From Novosphingobium sp. IK01 (GTDB taxonomy: Bacteria; Pseudomonadota; Alphaproteobacteria; Sphingomonadales; Sphingomonadaceae), in NCBI RefSeq assembly GCF_033242265.1, contig NZ_BTFW01000001.1:558001-622000 (forward strand): DNA of 64,000 bases, written 5' to 3'. Made by a program: the position numbers and the translations under genes. Of the stretch, positions 53,351 to 62,483 are shown piece by piece. Numbering within the stretch: position 1 is the stretch's first letter; each line of letters starts with the position of its first letter. A model generated the notes under the pieces. That model was given only the letters and a program-made list of their open reading frames with translations. It was not told the DNA's origin and did no database searches.

Positions 53351-53950
53351 TTACCGTCGGCCGGGCAACATGGCCAGCACCAGCCCGCGCCCCGAGCGTC
53401 GCGTTTCAAAGACGACCCCGCCCAGATGCAACACGATCAGCAGGTAGAGCAGGTTGACGGCAGCTTCATGCGTTTCGCCAAGCGGGCTTTCCTCGCCTTC
53501 ACCATCTTCGCCCTCCTCATCGACAGACTGCGCGGCCCGCTCCACGCCATGATGGTCATGCGTCACCGCCCTGGGCGGCAGGCCCGCCATCGCAATGCCG
53601 CTGGCGATGATAATGCCCAGCGTGCCCCAGATGGCATAGACCATCAGGGCCCCCAGCGGGTTGTGGGAAGGCCGATCGTGGACTTTGCCGGCCCTGATCT
53701 CGCGAATATGGGCCAGCGCACGCGGGAGGCTGGGCGGAAAGGCCGAAAAGCGCGCTTCGCGTGGCCCCACCAGCCCCCACAGCAGGCGCAGCACCAGCAT
53801 TCCGGCCAGCGCATAGCCAACCCAGATATGCGGCCACGAGCCGCCTTCGGTGAAAACGCCATTGCAGAGCACTGCCGCCACGATGCTCCAATGCGTCAGT
53901 TTGACCACCGGGTCCCAGTTGCGCGGTGATTTGGTGAGGGCGATAGTCAT
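53351..53950 (-). CDS. Cytochrome b561-family membrane protein
   Basis: 199 residues from ATG 53950, preceded by AGGAG nine bases upstream; the longer frame is not supported. Four membrane segments, with heme ligand candidates His in VKLTHWSIVAA, SWPHIWVGYAL and in LLYLLIVLHLGGVVF. An insertion (THDHHGVERAAQSVDEEGEDGEGEE) in the loop before helix 4 is acidic and His-rich. It transfers electrons in the membrane, often quinol to a periplasmic acceptor. First gene of the three-gene operon. Confidence 0.9.
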   Translation of the reverse strand: MTIALTKSPRNWDPVVKLTHWSIVAAVLCNGVFTEGGSWPHIWVGYALAGMLVLRLLWGLVGPREARFSAFPPSLPRALAHIREIRAGKVHDRPSHNPLGALMVYAIWGTLGIIIASGIAMAGLPPRAVTHDHHGVERAAQSVDEEGEDGEGEESPLGETHEAAVNLLYLLIVLHLGGVVFETRRSGRGLVLAMLPGRR

Positions 53951-54143
53951 GCGGGTGCTCCTGAACGGGTGCGAATGACCGCTGACCTGAACCGCCTTGT
54001 TCCGGGGCGCCATTGCAGCAGCGCTTATTCCGGCTGCCGTAAGCGGCTGCTTATCCATTGCCGTGGGCGTGAACGGCGCCTTTCCGCCCTCGCGAATGAC
54101 GGCACCGCCGGTGCGCCGCGACACCCTATATGATGTTTTCTGC

Positions 54144-54159
54144 ATTCACATCCGTGAAC
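54144..54159. promoter_or_regulatory. Candidate IclR site 3: ATTCA-N6-TGAAC
   Basis: The same 5-6-5 pattern as the two sites just upstream of the IclR gene, 180 bp away, on the cytochrome b561 side of the 450-bp gap. One half-site base differs (A for G). The rest of 53951-54400 holds no gene. Confidence 0.4.
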
Positions 54160-54338
54160 GATGTTGCCGATTCGAATGACTCCGCCTTTCCCGGAGGCCG
54201 GTTTTGCAGAACATCCATCAGGCGAACGGGCGTAAATCGGGACATACTCTTCGCCAATTCTCCCAAAAAACGAGCAACAAACGAGACTTGTCCCATTTGC
54301 AGCATCAATTTGACGACAGATCCAAATGCAGTCATGAT

Positions 54339-54375
54339 GTTCACAAGAATGAACGATCAGTTCTCAATCGTGAAC
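54339..54375. promoter_or_regulatory. Candidate IclR operators: two tandem GTTCW-N6-TGAAC dyads
   Basis: GTTCA-CAAGAA-TGAAC (54339-54354) and GTTCT-CAATCG-TGAAC (54360-54375) lie 21 bp apart, exactly two helical turns, so both face the same side of DNA. The second ends 25 bases before the IclR start, in the position of an autoregulated promoter. Confidence 0.65.
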
Positions 54376-54400
54376 AATCACACGGCTGGACGGGGACGGC

Positions 54401-55162
54401 ATGAGCGACGAGATAAAATCCGCAGCCCGCGTGCTGGATATGCTGGAGCTGTTTTCGGCCCGGTGCGATGGTCTGACTCTGAGCGAAGTCGCGCGCGGGC
54501 TGGAACTCCCCAAAAGCAGCACTCTGGGCTTGCTGCGAACTTTGCACAAGCGCGGTTATCTGGTCCGTGAAGGGGACAATGACGCCTACCGCCTGAACGA
54601 CATGGTCCGTCGCGACGGCTTTGCCCGGCACGGGCGCATTTTGCGAGTGGCTCCGCCGGTGATGACGACGCTGGCGGCGGAGGCCGGTGAAACCGTTCTG
54701 CTGGGTATGCCCGATGCGGCCGGCATGGTTCGCCTGCTCGCCAAAGAGGCTTCGCCCTCGGACATCCGTTTCGATATCGAACTGCCGCGCAAGGTGCCTG
54801 CATACTGCACGGCGCTCGGTCGGGTGCTGCTCGCCCGGCTGGACACGGCTGCTCTTGACGCGGCGCTGGACTGCGTGCCCCGCGCATCGCTGACCGCTGC
54901 AACCCGCGTCGACCGGGGCGCTGTGGCAGATGCGGTAATGGCTGCACGAGAGACCGGCTTTGCCGTAGTCGAGGACGAATTTGCCGTCGGCGGAACAGGC
55001 GTTGCGGCGGTCATTCCGCTCGGGCCGGGCCAGCCGCTGGCCGCGCTTGGCCTTGCCTGTATTTCACAGCGCTACCGACAAGACCCACCGCGCCTTCAGG
55101 CGCATCTGGCCGGCGCCATTTCCCGCATTGCAGAGGCAATGGCAGGACAGGGCAATATGTAA
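54401..55162 (+). CDS. IclR-family transcriptional regulator
   Basis: 253 residues. HTH at 7-65 (AARVLDMLELFSARCDGLTLSEVARGLELPKSSTLGLLRTL), then the GAF-like effector domain (GETVLLGMPDAAGMVRLL, VPAYCTALGRVLLARL, GFAVVEDEFAVGGTGVAAVIPLG). IclR proteins usually repress catabolic genes until a small molecule binds. It is 16 bp upstream of the amidohydrolase gene and is the first gene of the catabolic unit, with its own candidate operators upstream. Confidence 0.93.
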   Translation: MSDEIKSAARVLDMLELFSARCDGLTLSEVARGLELPKSSTLGLLRTLHKRGYLVREGDNDAYRLNDMVRRDGFARHGRILRVAPPVMTTLAAEAGETVLLGMPDAAGMVRLLAKEASPSDIRFDIELPRKVPAYCTALGRVLLARLDTAALDAALDCVPRASLTAATRVDRGAVADAVMAARETGFAVVEDEFAVGGTGVAAVIPLGPGQPLAALGLACISQRYRQDPPRLQAHLAGAISRIAEAMAGQGNM

Positions 55163-55178
55163 CTGGCTCGACGAGCCC

Positions 55179-56651
55179 ATGACGGTTGCAAACATCATGA
55201 AGCATCCTTTTCGAAAGTCCGGTGCGAATGCCGCCCGGAACCTGATCCTGGCAGGGGCTGCACTGTCCGGCCTGGGCCTTGCCAACACCGGTTTCGCCGC
55301 TGCGCCTGCGCCTGATGCAGCGGTCGGGCGGACCGACCGCCATGACTGGATCGCGGCAGGGACCAACACCGATCACACCCCGCGCATGATCCCCGAACAG
55401 CCTGAAGCGGTCGGGGGGCGGATCGTGGTCTTGCGCGGAGGCCTCGTCTTCGACACGCAATCCCTTCGGGTCGCACCGGGAAGCGTGGTGATCCAGGGCA
55501 GGCGGGTGCGGGCCGTGCTTTCTCCCGACAGCACGGCGTGGCCCGCCGACGCGGAAGTGATCGATGTAACCGGCAAGTTCGTCATGCCGGGCCTGATCGA
55601 CATGCATGTCCACCTGACCTACCCGGACAATGACACCCCTTCCGACGTGCAGGCAGAAGATGCTGACGGTGTTCTGCGCGGGGAGCGCAATCTGCGCTGG
55701 TTCATCGAAGCGGGCTTCACTTCCGTGCGCGATCTCAACGGCGTGGGCGATGCTCCCTACCGCCTGGCCGACTGGGCCGCGCAGGATGCCATTCCGGCCC
55801 CCCGCGTGTTCACTGCCGGACACATCATCACCGGCACGGGCGGTCATGCCACCGAGCGCCCGGTGCGCCCCTCGCACGGTCCCGACTATGCCTGGGAACG
55901 GAACGGCGCCGACGCCTGGCGTGCGGCGGTGCGCGAGACCTTCAAGAAGGGGGCCAGCGTCATCAAGGTTGCCAGCCACTTCGCGCCGGACGAAATCCAG
56001 GCCGCAGTAGACGAGGCGCATCGCCTCGGCCTGAAGGTGACGTGCGACTGCGAGACCATCTACACCCAGATGGCGGTGGAAGCAGGCATCGACATGATCG
56101 AGCATCCGCTGCCGCGCACCGACAAGACGATTGCCGAGATGGCGCAGCATCACACCGCCTCGGTGCCAACGCTACAGGTCTATCAGAACGTGCTCGACCG
56201 TGCGGGCGGTTTCTGGGATTCGACTTCGCGCCGCTTCACGATGACCTCGGACGCGAACTTCGCATTGTTCGAGAAGATGAAGAAAGCCGGGATCGTGATG
56301 GGCGTGGGCACCGACACGATCGGTGACGCGAACAAGATGATCCCCAATATCTACCTCGCCGAACTCAAGTGGTTCGTGAAGGGCGGCTACTCGATCCCGC
56401 AGGCGCTTCAGGCCGCGACGCTCACCAATGCCAGGCTGCTGGCGATGGACGACCTCATCGGCTCGATCCAGCCGGGCAAGCTGGCCGATGTCATCGTGGT
56501 CGACGGCCGCCCGGATCTGGATATCGACGCGCTGCGCAAGGTTGCGATGGTGTTCAAGGATGGCCGCATGATGGTGAGGGACGGCGGGGTCGTCATCCCC
56601 CCGCACGTACCGGTCCCGCTGCCCAGGCCTTCGCCCGCCGAAAAGCCCTGA
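55179..56651 (+). CDS. Secreted amidohydrolase-superfamily enzyme with altered metal site
   Basis: 490 residues; the signal peptide is MKHPFRKSGANAARN plus LILAGAALSGLGLA (ATG 55179 or 55197). Amidohydrolase motifs: metal pair MPGLIDMHVHLTY, the carbamylated Lys in KKGASVIKVASH, His in DMIEHPLPRTDK, Asp in MGVGTDTIGD. At the place where the imidazolonepropionase/Xaa-Pro dipeptidase group has V-H-x-H, this protein has Cys289-Asp-Cys-Glu292 (KVTCDCET). One metal ligand is thus replaced. It may hydrolyse a dipeptide or cyclic amide in the periplasm. Its substrate is unknown; the cluster suggests an amide or peptide. Confidence 0.88.
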   Translation: MTVANIMKHPFRKSGANAARNLILAGAALSGLGLANTGFAAAPAPDAAVGRTDRHDWIAAGTNTDHTPRMIPEQPEAVGGRIVVLRGGLVFDTQSLRVAPGSVVIQGRRVRAVLSPDSTAWPADAEVIDVTGKFVMPGLIDMHVHLTYPDNDTPSDVQAEDADGVLRGERNLRWFIEAGFTSVRDLNGVGDAPYRLADWAAQDAIPAPRVFTAGHIITGTGGHATERPVRPSHGPDYAWERNGADAWRAAVRETFKKGASVIKVASHFAPDEIQAAVDEAHRLGLKVTCDCETIYTQMAVEAGIDMIEHPLPRTDKTIAEMAQHHTASVPTLQVYQNVLDRAGGFWDSTSRRFTMTSDANFALFEKMKKAGIVMGVGTDTIGDANKMIPNIYLAELKWFVKGGYSIPQALQAATLTNARLLAMDDLIGSIQPGKLADVIVVDGRPDLDIDALRKVAMVFKDGRMMVRDGGVVIPPHVPVPLPRPSPAEKP

Positions 56652-56670
56652 GACCCAAGGAAGACCTGCC

Positions 56671-57987
56671 ATGACGACAACGGCGCTTCCCGCCGAGGGA
56701 CTTGCTGCGCGCCCTGTTCCGGGCCGCAAGGACATTGCCCGGGCACTGGCTTCGGCGATGATCGGCAACTGGTTCGAGCTGTTCGACTTCATCATCTACG
56801 GGTATTTCGCCGCGCAGATCGGCATCGCCATGTTCCCGGCGTCCGATCCGGTGACGACGATCCTGTCCAGCTTTGCGACCTACGGCGTCGGCTTCGTCAT
56901 GCGGCCGGTCGGCTCGATGGTGCTGGGTTCGATGGGGGACCGGTTCGGGCGCAAGTCGGCGCTGGTACTGACGATGATGCTGATGGCAGGCGCGACATGC
57001 GCCACCGGGCTCATTCCGACATATGCCACAGTGGGAATTGTGGCGCCGTGTGCGCTCGTGGTCTGTCGCCTGGTGCAGGGTTTTGCGGCCGGCGGCGAAT
57101 GGGGCGGGGCGACCACGTTCCTGGTAGAGTATGCCCCCGCCAACCGTCGCGGCCTGTTCGGTGCGCTCCAACAGCTTAGCACCAGCCTTGCGGTGGTCTC
57201 TGCCGTTCTGGTGGCGCTGGCGCTGAACACCGTGCTCCCCGCCGACGATTTGCAGGCATGGGGCTGGCGCGTGCCTTTCGTGCTGGGCATCCTGATTGCG
57301 CCAATGGGTTTCTACCTGCGCACGAAAGTTCCTGAAACGCCACACTTCAAAGCCGAGGCAGAGGTTCCCGGGCACCCATTGCGCGAGGCGCTGACGATCC
57401 ACCGTCGCACCGTCCTGACGATCTCGGGCATGGTCGTGATCTGGACCGTGGCGGGCTACACTTACGGCACCTTCCTCGTCAGCTTCGCCAGCCAGGTTCT
57501 GGAAGTGCCGTCGCGCTACGCATTGCTCGGCACCCTGACCGGCGCACTGTGCAATGTTGCGGTGATCCCGCTGGCGGGCTGGGCCTCGGACAAGGTCGGA
57601 CGCAAACCGTTCCTGCTCGCCAGCGCTGCGGGTTTCGCGCTCGTCTCGATCCCGCTGTTCATGTTCATGACCGAGGCGCGCAGCGGGATCTCCGTCATCA
57701 CGGCAACGGCAGTGGCGGGCATTTTCTCCGGTCTTTTCAGCGGGACGGCACCGGCATACCTGTGCGAACTGCTGCCGACCCGCGTCCGCTACACCGCGCT
57801 GTCGGTAGGCTACAGCGGCGCGGTGATGCTGTTCGGCGGCTTCGCGCCGTTCATCGCAACTCTGCTGGTGCGGATCACCGGCGTGACCATTGCGCCTGCC
57901 TTCTATGTCACGGCCGCCGCCGTGCTCTCCTTTCTCGTGATCGCCTGCGTGCGCGCGCCTGATCCTGCAAAGGCCATCGACCGATGA
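56671..57987 (+). CDS. MHS-family MFS transporter
   Basis: 438 residues, twelve membrane segments. Family landmarks are SAMIGNWFELFDFIIYGYFAAQI, GSMGDRFGRKSALVLTMMLM, GEWGGATTFLVEYAP and SDKVGRKP. The usual WYD of segment 1 is WFELFD here. MHS proteins are proton symporters of small polar organics (proline, betaine, dicarboxylates). In this operon it would import the product of the secreted amidohydrolase and carboxypeptidase. It begins 20 bp after the amidohydrolase stop and overlaps the M14 gene by ATGA. Confidence 0.92.
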   Translation: MTTTALPAEGLAARPVPGRKDIARALASAMIGNWFELFDFIIYGYFAAQIGIAMFPASDPVTTILSSFATYGVGFVMRPVGSMVLGSMGDRFGRKSALVLTMMLMAGATCATGLIPTYATVGIVAPCALVVCRLVQGFAAGGEWGGATTFLVEYAPANRRGLFGALQQLSTSLAVVSAVLVALALNTVLPADDLQAWGWRVPFVLGILIAPMGFYLRTKVPETPHFKAEAEVPGHPLREALTIHRRTVLTISGMVVIWTVAGYTYGTFLVSFASQVLEVPSRYALLGTLTGALCNVAVIPLAGWASDKVGRKPFLLASAAGFALVSIPLFMFMTEARSGISVITATAVAGIFSGLFSGTAPAYLCELLPTRVRYTALSVGYSGAVMLFGGFAPFIATLLVRITGVTIAPAFYVTAAAVLSFLVIACVRAPDPAKAIDR

Positions 57988-60791
57988 GACTGACCCGCAC
58001 CTTCCTCCTGGCCACCTGCCTGACGCTCGCGGCTCCCGCGTTTGCGCAAGCAAAGCCCGTGCCGACGCCCGAGCAGGTCCTGGGCTATCACATGGGGGAA
58101 GACCGTTACGTTCCGTCCTACGACGACATGATGGCCTACTGGAAGGCTCTCGCCGCCGTCAGCGACCGGATCAAGCTGGTTGATATCGGCCCGAGCACCG
58201 AGGGGCGGCGACAGATCATGGCGGTCGTCTCCTCGCCGGAGAACCTCGCAAAACTCGACGAATACCGCGAGACCAGCCGTGCGCTCGGTGCTGCGGAAGG
58301 CATCGACGCGGACAGGGCGCGGGTCATGGCCGCCACCGGCAAGGCGCTGGTCTGGATCGACGGCGGCCTTCACGCCAGCGAGGTGGAGGCGCAGACCGCG
58401 CTGATCGCACAGGTGCACGATCTCGTCTCCTCCGATGACCCCGAGGCGCAGAAAATCCGCGACAACGTCGTCACCCTGTTCGTGCCGGACAATCCGGATG
58501 GCCAGCAGTTCGTGGCCGACTGGTACATGCGCTTCAAGGACCCGATGAAGCGCGAGGCAGACTTCAAGTCGCTGCCGCGCCTCTATCATCCCTATGTCGG
58601 GCACGACAACAATCGCGACTTCTTCCTCGCCACGCAGGTCGAAACGCAGAACATGGTGCGCGTGCTTTATCGCGACTGGCGCCCGCAGATCGTGATGAAC
58701 CAGCACCAGACCGGCCCTGCGGGGACTGTGCTGTTTCTCCCGCCGTTCCGCGATCCGTTCAATTATCACTACGAACCGCTGGTCATTTCCAGCCTCGACG
58801 AAGTGGGCGCCACGCTGCAAAGCCGCCTGCTGTCGGAGAACAAGGGCGGCGCGACTACGCGCAGCGGGGCGCACTACGACACATGGTATAACGGCAATCT
58901 GCGCACCTCCACCTACTTCCACAACGCGGTGGGCATCCTCGTGGAAATCATCGGCAGCCCGGTGCCCGAAACGATCCCCTTCGTGCCCGAGCGACAGGTG
59001 CCCGGCAATGATCAGGCGCTGCCTGTCAGGCCCGGCCCATGGTCGATGGCGCAGTCGGTATCCTACAGCCTCTCGCTCGCGCGCGGCCTGCTGACATATG
59101 CCGCCAACAACCGCGAAAAGCTGCTGTTCGACCGCTGGCAGATGGGTGCCAATGCCATCGCCAAGGGATCGACCGACAGCTGGACGATCTCCAGGGACCG
59201 CATCGAGGCCGCGCACGCGGCGCTGGCGGAACGCGGCGGCAAGCCCAAGCCGGTGCGCACGCGCGGCTGGAGCGAGATCGACGCCGACCTCTATGAAAAG
59301 ATACTGCACGATCCGGCACAGCGTGACGCGCGGGCCTATATCGTTCCGGTCGACCAGCACGATTTTCCGACGACCGCGAAGTTCCTCACCTCGCTCTCGC
59401 GCCTCGGCGTGGAGATGAGCCGGGCCGAGGAACCCTTCACTGCCGCAGGCAAGACCTGGCCCGCCGGGACATACATCGTGCCGGCCGCGCAAGCCTATCG
59501 CGCCCATGTCCTCGACATGTTCGAGCCGCAGCATTACCCGAACAACTTCGCCTATCCCGGTGGCCCGCCGATCCCGCCCGCCGATGCTTCGGGGTATACT
59601 CCCGCGTTTCAGGCAGGGGTTGCGTTCACCCGGGTACTCGATCCCTTCACGGTAAAAAGCCACCCCGTCAACGGCGAGATCGCGCCTGACGCGCAACCGA
59701 TCGCGAATGCGGGTGTCGAAGGCACGACCGGGGGCTGGCTCGTCAGCCACGACCAGAACGATTCCTTCCGCCTCGTCAACCGCCTGCAAGCGGCGGGTAT
59801 CGCGGTGAGCGCATACCGGACACCGCTTGCCATCGCCGGTCGCGCCCCAGAAGCGGGCGCATGGTTTGTGCCCGTTTCGGCCAAGGCGCGCAGCATCGTC
59901 GAGGAGGGGGCAAAGTCGCTGGGCCTGACCATACAGGCTGTCGCCGCCGCGCCGCAGGGCGCGCGTCTTGCCGTCGGCAAGCCGCGGGTCGCCCTCGTCG
60001 ATCTCTATGGCGGGTTGCATCCGACCGGCTGGTTGCGCTGGATCTTCGACGGGCAGGAACTGCCTTACGCGATCGTCTACCCGCAGGAACTGGACAAGGG
60101 CGGCCTGGCGAAGAAGTATGACATCCTCGTCGTGCCCGATGCCGCGCTTCCGAATGCGCGCTCGGGCGTGGACGGGGGCATGTTCCGTGGCCGCTTCGAC
60201 AGCGTTCAGCCCGCCCCCGGGGACGTGCCTGCGAAATACCGCGCCTCGCTCGGCGATATCAGCGCGGAAAAAACCATCCCCGCACTCAAAGCCTTCGCCG
60301 ATGCAGGCGGCACGCTGCTGGCAATGGGCTCGTCCTCGTCCGGCCTTGCTGCGGCGCTCAGGCTGCCGGTCACAGATCCGCTGCTGACGGAGAGGGACGG
60401 CAAGCGCGTGCCACTGTCCGATACCCGGTTCTACGTGCCGGGCGCCGTGCTGACTGCCGATGTGAATGCGGCAGACCCGATCGCCTGGGGGCTCAGCCCC
60501 AAGGTGGACCTGTTCTATGATTCCAGCCCGGTTTTCCGCGCAACCACGCCGGGAACCTCGATCGCCGTCTCGTTCGGGCAGGGCACGCTGCTGCACAGCG
60601 GCTGGGCCTGGCATCCCGAGTACCTGAAGGACACCGCCGCTGTGCTCACGGTGCCGCAAGGCAAAGGCAAGGTCGTGCTCGTTGGCCCTGAGATCGCCCT
60701 GCGTGCCCAGACCCAGGGAGCCTTCAAGATCCTGTTCAACGCCATCGCGCTGTCCGCTGCGCGTCCGGCCCAGACTGCCCAAGGAAAGTAA
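57984..60791 (+). CDS. Large secreted M14-family zinc carboxypeptidase
   Basis: 935 residues. Signal peptide (LTRTFLLATCLTLAAPAFAQA). The M14 domain follows: zinc ligands His130 and Glu133 (GGLHASEVE), the third His in MNQHQTGPAG, and the catalytic Glu probably in GILVEIIGSP. The last 350 residues are a second domain with strands such as LVSHDQNDSF and VALVDLYGGLHPTG that resembles the class I amidotransferase-like domain found in M14 relatives. M14 enzymes remove C-terminal residues or amidated groups. Start overlaps the transporter stop (ATGA). Confidence 0.9.
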   Translation: MRLTRTFLLATCLTLAAPAFAQAKPVPTPEQVLGYHMGEDRYVPSYDDMMAYWKALAAVSDRIKLVDIGPSTEGRRQIMAVVSSPENLAKLDEYRETSRALGAAEGIDADRARVMAATGKALVWIDGGLHASEVEAQTALIAQVHDLVSSDDPEAQKIRDNVVTLFVPDNPDGQQFVADWYMRFKDPMKREADFKSLPRLYHPYVGHDNNRDFFLATQVETQNMVRVLYRDWRPQIVMNQHQTGPAGTVLFLPPFRDPFNYHYEPLVISSLDEVGATLQSRLLSENKGGATTRSGAHYDTWYNGNLRTSTYFHNAVGILVEIIGSPVPETIPFVPERQVPGNDQALPVRPGPWSMAQSVSYSLSLARGLLTYAANNREKLLFDRWQMGANAIAKGSTDSWTISRDRIEAAHAALAERGGKPKPVRTRGWSEIDADLYEKILHDPAQRDARAYIVPVDQHDFPTTAKFLTSLSRLGVEMSRAEEPFTAAGKTWPAGTYIVPAAQAYRAHVLDMFEPQHYPNNFAYPGGPPIPPADASGYTPAFQAGVAFTRVLDPFTVKSHPVNGEIAPDAQPIANAGVEGTTGGWLVSHDQNDSFRLVNRLQAAGIAVSAYRTPLAIAGRAPEAGAWFVPVSAKARSIVEEGAKSLGLTIQAVAAAPQGARLAVGKPRVALVDLYGGLHPTGWLRWIFDGQELPYAIVYPQELDKGGLAKKYDILVVPDAALPNARSGVDGGMFRGRFDSVQPAPGDVPAKYRASLGDISAEKTIPALKAFADAGGTLLAMGSSSSGLAAALRLPVTDPLLTERDGKRVPLSDTRFYVPGAVLTADVNAADPIAWGLSPKVDLFYDSSPVFRATTPGTSIAVSFGQGTLLHSGWAWHPEYLKDTAAVLTVPQGKGKVVLVGPEIALRAQTQGAFKILFNAIALSAARPAQTAQGK

Positions 60792-60792
60792 G

Positions 60793-61656
60793 ATGCTGCG
60801 CGCAGCCGTCATCCAGCTCAACACCCGCAACGACAAGGCGGCCAACCTCGTCGCCATCGAAGCCGCCGTGCGCGACTGCGTGAAAAAGGAGCGCCCCGAT
60901 TGGGTACAGCTTCCCGAGCACTGCGAATGGCTCGGTGGATCGGGCGGGGCGCCTGCCGTCGCCGAACCGTACCGCGATGGCGATACCTGGACGCTGCTCT
61001 CGCGCCTGTCGCGCGAACTCAAGGTGTGGATCCATGGAGGATCGTTCTACGAGCAGTCGGAAAATCCCGGACGCGTCTACAACACCACGGTCGTCTTCGA
61101 TCGCGACGGCCAGGAGCGTGCCCGCTATCGCAAGATCCATCTGTTCGACGTGACCACGGCAGATGGCGCAAAGTTCCATGAATCTGCCACCGTCGATCCG
61201 GGCGACGCGATCGTCACCTACGACTGTGAAGGCCTCACGATCGGCTGTTCGATCTGCTACGACGTGCGCTTTCCCGAACTCTACCAGCAACTGGCACGAC
61301 AGGGCGCGCAGATGATCGCGGTGCCCGCCGCCTTCACCCTGCTGACCGGCAAGGATCACTGGGAAGTGCTGCTGCGCAGCCGTGCGATCGAGACCGAATG
61401 CTGGGTCGCAGCGGCAGGGCAGTGGGGTTCATACCAGACGCCTGCGGGCGAAAGGCAGTCGTTTGGCCAATCGATGATCATCGATCCTTGGGGCACCGTG
61501 GTCGCGCGCGTGTCCGAAGGCCTCGGCAGCGCATCGGCGGGCGTGGACATGGGCATACTGAACCGTGTGCGCAGCCAGATCCCGGTTGCTGCGAACAAGG
61601 CGATCAGCATCACGGCATCCCTCGCAGGGGCCGGCCTCGCAGGGGCAGGCCTGTGA
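60793..61656 (+). CDS. Nitrilase-superfamily carbon-nitrogen hydrolase
   Basis: 287 residues from ATG 60793, after AAGGAAAG. The Glu-Lys-Cys triad is Glu42 (LPEHCEW), Lys114 (YRKIHLFDV) and Cys155 (GCSICYDVRFPELY). It belongs to the Nit/omega-amidase/carbamoylase branch, acting on amide bonds of small acids. The C-terminus ends in a Gly/Ala repeat (LAGAGLAGAGL), encoded by a duplicated GCAGGGGC-rich stretch. It overlaps the creatininase start as GTGA. Likely an intracellular amidase of this pathway. Confidence 0.92.
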   Translation: MLRAAVIQLNTRNDKAANLVAIEAAVRDCVKKERPDWVQLPEHCEWLGGSGGAPAVAEPYRDGDTWTLLSRLSRELKVWIHGGSFYEQSENPGRVYNTTVVFDRDGQERARYRKIHLFDVTTADGAKFHESATVDPGDAIVTYDCEGLTIGCSICYDVRFPELYQQLARQGAQMIAVPAAFTLLTGKDHWEVLLRSRAIETECWVAAAGQWGSYQTPAGERQSFGQSMIIDPWGTVVARVSEGLGSASAGVDMGILNRVRSQIPVAANKAISITASLAGAGLAGAGL

Positions 61657-62483
61657 ACTGCGTCCGCCCCCACGCCCTTCAGGACCTGAGCCACGCGGCC
61701 TTTGCCGAACGCATCGCGAATGATCGCCCGGTCATCGTCTTGCCGCTGGGCAGCCAGGAAGAACAGGGCCCCCACGCGCCGATGGGCGATTTCCTCGCCG
61801 CAGAGCGGATCGCCCTGGCCGCAGCCGAAGCGGCGGGGGCCGTGTGCGCTCCGGTCCTGCCTTTCGGCTTCGCGGAGTTCTTTCGCGGGTTCCCCGGCGG
61901 AGTGCAACTGCGCGGATCGACCTTCCGTGCGGTGCTGCGCGACATGATCGACAGTTTCCTCGATCACGGCCTCGACCGCATCGTCATCGTCAATGGCCAC
62001 TCCACCAATGCACCGCTGATCGCCGAAGTGGTGCACGCCGTGCGCCGGGAGACCGGCGTGGTGGTGCCTGCTGTCCATCTCTGGCGCTCACTCCCGGATG
62101 CCGTGTGGGAAGAAGCCCATGGCGACAAGGCTGCGGCGGCACGCGGGCACGGCGCCGATCCGGTAACTTCGGTGATGATGTACCTGGCCCCCGGCCTGGT
62201 CGGCCAGGCAAAGTCGGGCGCCACGCCGCGCAAGCCGGTGTTCGGCCTGCCTTCCGACCCGCATTTTGCCAGCGCGCGCTTTGGCGGAACCTCCATCGAC
62301 TTCCCGCTGGACGCCGGGGAAGTGGCCGATGATGGCATCGGTTCGGGCGATCCTTCGCTGTCGAGCGCGCGGGCGGGCCAGATCTTCACGCGCTTCCTGA
62401 TCGGACATGTCGCCGACTTCCTCCGCCACTTTCAAAAGTCTGATCCTCGCCGGCCAGACCTTGCCCCCGGTGCCCCGAAATGA
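61653..62483 (+). CDS. Creatininase-family amidohydrolase
   Basis: 276 residues from GTG 61653 (overlaps the preceding stop). Creatininase fold motifs: PLGSQEEQGPHAPMGD (residues 31-46), IVIVNGHSTNAPLI and EAHGDKAAAARGHG. The canonical metal-binding stretch is GSxEQHGPHLP; here Gln38 stands where the second-metal His is expected. The family hydrolyses creatinine or cyclic amides and ring-opened relatives (also formamide-type steps in cofactor pathways). Overlap with both neighbours indicates that it acts in the same pathway. Confidence 0.88.
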   Translation: MNCVRPHALQDLSHAAFAERIANDRPVIVLPLGSQEEQGPHAPMGDFLAAERIALAAAEAAGAVCAPVLPFGFAEFFRGFPGGVQLRGSTFRAVLRDMIDSFLDHGLDRIVIVNGHSTNAPLIAEVVHAVRRETGVVVPAVHLWRSLPDAVWEEAHGDKAAAARGHGADPVTSVMMYLAPGLVGQAKSGATPRKPVFGLPSDPHFASARFGGTSIDFPLDAGEVADDGIGSGDPSLSSARAGQIFTRFLIGHVADFLRHFQKSDPRRPDLAPGAPK

